Origin: Sipunculus nudus
Taxonomy: Eukaryota > Annelida > Sipuncula > Golfingiida > Sipunculidae
Direction of reading: 5' to 3'
Assembly (NCBI GenBank): GCA_026874595.1
Contig: CM049306.1
Span: forward strand, 30,993,519 to 31,057,518
DNA length: 64,000 bases
The notes under the pieces were generated by a model. That model was not told the origin of the DNA. It searched no databases and saw nothing but the letters and a program-made list of their open reading frames with translations. This document shows positions 58,933 to 64,000 of this stretch, piece after piece. Position 1 is the stretch's first letter, and each line of letters starts with the position of its first letter. The translations under genes were made by a program, and so were the position numbers.

Positions 58933-59466
58933 AACATCATTAACTTGAATTCTTGTTGTTATTTGTTCCATGGACCTATTCAACCTCCTTGGTTTAGCCT
59001 GGAATTTTGCAGGAATTCTCCCATGCCATTATCATTTGCCCAATTAAACCTTTCCATTAACCTGATGACAGTGATCTGATATGAAGTAAAATATTATGAC
59101 TCTGTAGATTGCACTGCACATTTTCATCATGATCCAAGTGGCATTGCTTTCATATCCATGAGCTATGAAGCTTACAATTTTTGTCAGTCTGATCTCCAGT
59201 CTTTTCAATTGACTTTCTGTCTGCAGCTTTTATACACAATCCCTGCTGTCACAGGGCAACCTTTATATGGTTACATTGCTTTGAAAACAGGGTATTATGC
59301 CGCTACATGCTTTAAACTGAGGATATCTACCTGCAGTCATCACTCTAATTTCATTCAGCTGACCATATACATGATAAATAAAATATATTTAACAAAAGAA
59401 AAAGTAACCAACTGGGATCTTTGAAACATCACCAAACTGATATGAATTCTTTCAAGCGATTAAAGC

Positions 59467-59516
59467 CAGCCAATGTTACTATGTAGAGTCGAGCCATGAA
59501 AGTCTGCTTACTAATA
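59467..59516 (+). repeat. Relic of the 19-kb MITE
   Basis: 'aagccagccaatgtta' and 'gagtcgagccatgaaa' with 'tgcttac' match 19425-19470 ('aagccagccgacatttt', 'gagtcgagccacgaaa', 'ggtttac') in order and spacing, with decay. Confidence 0.55.
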
Positions 59517-61224
59517 AAGTCTGTCAAGTTTCATCCGCACAGCCACTATTCACTGTGGCCAGCATGGTCCATGGCTGCAGCTGTTCCCAAGGATGGCTTG
59601 CTTAACAACAGTTTGTGTTATATTAAAATTATAAAAATTGTAAGACATATATTATTCCATGAATTCAAAAACACATTTACTCAGATAAGTGACGGGGACA
59701 AATCCAGCAACAATAGAAAAGGAAATGGGATTTCATGATTTTGCAAGAATACATTGTGACATATATTTATATCTTGTAAAAAGATGATGTATATGCATCA
59801 GAATACATAACAGGAATTATGTTTTGTTTTGAAATTTAATGTGAGTTAAATATATCTTTTTTTCTTGCAAAATTGTGAAAGCAACAGCAGGTGTCTTGCT
59901 GAATGGTTCATGTTTGTATAAACCTGTTAAATTCCAAGATTCATGCACAGAAGATAACAAGTCGGTTACATTTTTAAAACCAACTTTATTACAATAAAAT
60001 AGCATTTCTAAGCCAGCTGGCTCCCTGATAACGATGTACAGCTATTGTCACATGACCTGGTCACATGGCACTCTCTACTTTTAGAGACCTTTTTGGTCAA
60101 AGGTCCTTTAAAAATTTGTTGTTATTCTGCATAAACATCAACTTGCAGATAAAATATTCTAACATCTAACCGGTTTCAACCCTTGTTAATGATAAAATAT
60201 TTATAAACTGTTGAACAACAGTGCTTTTAGTATGTTTAACGGATTTATCAATGTTCTGAGCATACTTTCATCAAAATACATACATATAATACAGAAAAAT
60301 AGCAAATTATGAGACACTTCAATTTATGCAAATATTAGAGTTGCCCTATTGAGAATCATTTAATTTTTATAAACTGACAAAGGTCTGCCCATGCACATGA
60401 AATAAAATGTCAGCAATAGCATTTTGCTAGATCCGTGCTGGCAGCCTGTGTGAGCAGATTACTGAAGATACAATATATGACTGGCATCTGTACTAACAAG
60501 AGCAATGATGAACCACTGTTTGGTTTCTTTTCATATTTAATTTTGAAGGTATTATGCAGTGTTTCCTTTTGACGATGGCTTGGCCTGTTTTTGTCAAAGG
60601 TCATCACTCGGTTTCATTTAAACATGACAAGTAACTTAATGTATGTATATATCTATGTATGTATGTATATATATTTATATTATATAAACTGATATGTACC
60701 AAATCAATATTATATTTACAAAATGACATCAGTTATGACTTTAATAATATTTTTACAGAAAAATATCGTAAGCGTAAGCCTAGCTGAACACAAGATGACC
60801 AAAAGTGGTCCTTTCCTCCTTAGTGATTATATACCATTTCGTTGCCAATCCCCTAGTTATGCACTACATATTTCCATGAAGTTAAAATGTTCTTGTAATA
60901 TCCAAGATACAAATGTATGTGGATAAAAACATTGATGTACAGTAATGAGATCATCGATACTTGTGTGGAAGCACTGAAAAACAGCAAAAGGAAAATAACT
61001 AGATCTATACCAAAAGTATATGGTAGCCTTACAACTGTAACTGTAGTTAATAATACATAGTTAAGTGTAACCATGGTGAGTATTTTTTGTGTCCCTAAAT
61101 ATATCAGTAAATAAATGAAACCTTGTTGTGCAAGTCTTATGCAATTTGTTCCAATATTCAACTTAATAACAACATTGACACAGGTTTCAATACACCCTCA
61201 ACCCATAATATGATCAAACAATGA

Positions 61225-61347
61225 ATCTAAATCAATGAACATTTATTAAAACTTCAACATTTACAGCCAATCCCAATTTGCAATACTACATCTAGATCAA
61301 TGAACGTTTATCAAAACTTCAAAATTTACAGCCAATCCCAATTTGTG
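61225..61347. repeat. 65-bp tandem duplication
   Basis: 'atctaaatcaatgaacattt' at 61225 is repeated as 'atctagatcaatgaacgttt' at 61290; both continue into 'acagccaatcccaatttg'. Confidence 0.9.
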
Positions 61348-62392
61348 AGACAAATATAGTCAGAATATCAGTGAAAATATTATGAGGGTATTTCCTGGTT
61401 TTACCATTTCACATTTATGTGATTTATATAACAAATATACAATTATTTTATAGTATGTACAGTCATTAAACATTTTACAATCATTATCATTTATATTTAT
61501 ACAAAATTTGAGTGTACAATATTCCCATCTCTTAAATTACACACTAAACTAATTAGAGACTGAATTATGCTGTATTACACCCTGTACACCCTCTACAGTC
61601 ATCTTCTTAAGAGCTGCCATTGGAAAAAGTGTGTAAAACAAATTAAAGATAATTTAATCGTCTTTACTACATTCTAGTTTAGACAGTGCCTTGTTCAATT
61701 GAACAATAAATTGAAAAATAAAAACCATGACATAATTGTTTTGTAGTACCTACTTCCTAGAACTTTCTTCAGTATATGTACACCTTAAACCAACTTGTAA
61801 AGAGAATTACAAGCTAAAAACTGTGGCTCTCAAACAATGCCAATACCATGCCAATATGGATATGGCATGCCTTTTTCAATCACATTCTGAATGTAAAATA
61901 ATTCAATTTCCCTTTTCTTATTCATTTTTTCTGTCATTCAGTATTGAGTTCATTATATGCTTCGTTTTCCTTGAATATTCCTTCAGTCATAGTTAACCCA
62001 CAGTGTGTCACCTATCTCTGATAAACACTGTTTTGCTATTTATTTAAAACAGGTTGTCCCTGTATTTGATTAATAATGAAACATCTGGTTACCTACTGAT
62101 CCATTGTTCACTCATCACCTGGTTTGGATCCTGGTGTACATGTATTGATGAGAAAATATTTCATATATTACCTAATTTAACCCACATTAATTGAATGACA
62201 GAATTCTGTAACCCTTCTCAAGTGTAGTTCCAGATGTTTTAGTTATAGGCCACAGAAAAACAATACTGTTCTATGCACTCAGGGAACAAAACATATGGTG
62301 TGAGCTGGAAATTTTTTTTTCTTTACCGGTTGAGACACAATATGTAGAATTATATCAGCTTGCCTAGAAAAGACAAAAATTTGCTTTAATTT

Positions 62393-62555
62393 TTAAAATT
62401 GTGTATATGATTAACCCTAAATTTAGTCCATTTTCCACACCTTACCTTCTCAAACTGTGCAGATGATAAACACTAAATTTAGTCTATTTTCCACACCTTA
62501 CCTTTTAAAATTGTGTCTATGATTATCCCTAAGTTTAGTCTATTTTCCAAACCTG
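62393..62555. repeat. Three tandem 56-bp units
   Basis: 'taaatttagtctattttcca' with 'caccttacctt' and 'aaaattgtgt' repeats three times (starts about 62393, 62449 and 62505). Confidence 0.88.
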
Positions 62556-64000
62556 TGTGAATTCCTTTAGGGAATTTACAGCCAAGTATAAATCAGCAAT
62601 ACTACCAAGCACCAGGTCATCCTTTGCAAAAATAATGATCCACAAAAAACCTGAGTGACAAACTGTAGAACAATACATTTTTTTGTATGGCCTTACATAT
62701 ATTGGCTGAATTACTCACATTACATCTAGGTAAGAAGTGTAATTACTATTTACTGCAAATTTACTTTATATTCAGTCATTACTCACTGATGATAAAAATA
62801 TATGGATCTTCCACCCTAATAATGTAAGGTTCTGTGAATGTTAGTTGTTTATCATGCAAAATATATCTACACCTAGTGTAAAAATTCAAAAATACTTAAA
62901 TTTATGTTCCATTTAGTGTTCTAACAACCAAATCCCTAAAACTGCCTGATGTGATTCTCTATATACTTGTTTACAGGCACAATATAAACTAGTACTTCTT
63001 ATAATCTGTATACATCTACTATTAATGCATTATCTGTGTAGAGCTATACAACAGAGCTATAGCTCTGTAAAAGTGTTACAAATAAGTTGTACAAAATAAG
63101 AAACAACAAGACCTGAGGAAATCTATTCTGTGGACAAACAGTAGATGGCTACTTTATACTGGGTGTCACCATGGTTACCTTTGTGAAATCATAATGGTAA
63201 CCAGAGTAACATAAACCACTTAGCCCCTAAGACTACCAGTAAGATCATACTACAGCAGGTACAAACCTGTATACAAGTTTCTGTACAAAATATCTCAGGA
63301 CAATATGGATGGGTTTCTATGAAATTTTGTAAAATTACACCTTGGAGAATAATTAAACTGAAGTTAGATGCATGTACAGATTTTACCTTTTAAAGTATTT
63401 GTATTTCTTTCTAAAGTAAGTAACTGCCATATTCCCTGACACCTGGTGGAGGGAATCTGTGATGATTATAATATGGAGATCCTCGATTTGAAAATTTTGC
63501 CCAGGAAGAGCTACCAGTTGTATGTACTCTGACTGCTCTCTCGATCTCTCTGCTGCAAACATTATCAATATTGCAACTCTCAGTGTGAAGAAAAAGATCA
63601 CCATTGGGAATGTGTTGCATTTGCCTTTATGCTGAGTGCCAAAAACACTGTCTTTGTAAGGAGTGGATGGTTTGTTGGATTTCCAGCAGATGGAGAAACT
63701 TGCTAGTAATCTGTGGTTTTCTGGCTGATTTTGGAATCAGACCAGAGCTATTAAATATTTGTCTCATCTCAAAATATTATGCTTAAAAGACACCTACAAG
63801 GTTAGGGCTATTTTATACATTTTTTGTGTTAAATGTGTTTAACATAAAATCAAGTGACCCATGGGTCATGACACTCAGTACTAGGAAGACATTCACAAAA
63901 TGAATTTTATCATCTGAATGCCAAATTTTGTAGATTGTATCCCCATTCAACAGTAGCAATTAAAGTTCTTAAAAATCAACAAAAATTCATGATAATATGT

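Larger units (their letters stand above)
56896..58950 (+). other. Probable IDUA 3' UTR
   Basis: The sequence from the IDUA stop to the first strong polyadenylation signal (AATAAA 58927-58932) is free of recognisable repeats and ORFs with homology. It contains a perfect hairpin at 57437-57457. UTR extent is inferred, not shown. Confidence 0.5.
58951..64000. other. No recognisable gene
   Basis: AT-rich sequence with only short ORFs. AATAAA-type signals on the minus strand (for example in the complement of 'ctttattacaataaaatag' near 59982-60000) would allow this to be the 3' UTR of a convergent gene lying further right. That is a guess from composition. Two small tandem repeats are listed separately. 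Confidence 0.4.

Noticed and set aside
1-64000. tRNA, rRNA or other structured RNA genes
   Set aside because: I found no cloverleaf with intact A and B boxes and no rRNA-like stretch by eye. A covariance-model scan would be needed to exclude small ones.

Overview
The window is nuclear DNA of an animal. It carries two intron-split genes with animal-type protein families and GT-AG splice sites, and most of the rest is transposable elements and tandem repeats. The repeat landscape is AT-rich: (ACGG)n tracts next to terminal hairpins, TCAAGGTCA-bearing tandem units, Mutator-like and LINE relics of the type common in mollusc genomes. It suggests a lophotrochozoan, most likely a bivalve mollusc. 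The lineage call is inference, made from memory of such repeats and without any search.

Layout. 1-13.5 kb: the last three coding exons of RCHY1 (Pirh2 E3 ubiquitin ligase, + strand; 5040-5069, 6750-6894, 11263-11382). The 5' exons lie left of the window. Its introns hold two copies of a large composite repeat (about 55-4900 and 7320-11165), and copy 1 is itself interrupted by a Helitron/Helentron-like insertion (812-2425) whose empty site is preserved in copy 2. 13.5-23 kb: intergenic repeats, namely a tandem pair of GC-rich MITEs, an (ACGG)n-hairpin family, composite copy 3 with a nested 9-bp-TSD MITE, and tandem arrays. 23.4-36 kb: a transposon cluster made of a decayed LINE, a Mutator-like transposase pseudogene, a nearly full-length but dead APE-type LINE bracketed by two co-terminal direct repeats, and a further LINE 3' fragment.

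39-59 kb: a complete IDUA gene (alpha-L-iduronidase, glycoside hydrolase family 39, + strand). All 15 coding exons (39090-56895) could be placed base by base with consistent phases, giving a 658-residue protein; human IDUA is 653. Both catalytic glutamates are present. One intron uses a GC donor. The introns carry a LINE fragment, an inverted copy of the (ACGG)n family, a Tc1-like MITE 46 bp before an exon, a 65/130-bp higher-order minisatellite and a 1.68-kb Mutator-type non-autonomous element with a 9-bp target duplication. 59-64 kb: AT-rich sequence with no recognisable gene, possibly the 3' UTR of a convergent gene.

The two genes have unrelated cellular jobs (nuclear/cytosolic ubiquitin ligase; lysosomal glycosaminoglycan breakdown), and nothing suggests they act together. 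The novelty is in the repeats: a 16-bp palindrome (CAGGTGGCGCCACCTG) recurring across several repeat modules, hairpin-ended Helentron-like elements, and a LINE flanked by LTR-like direct repeats.
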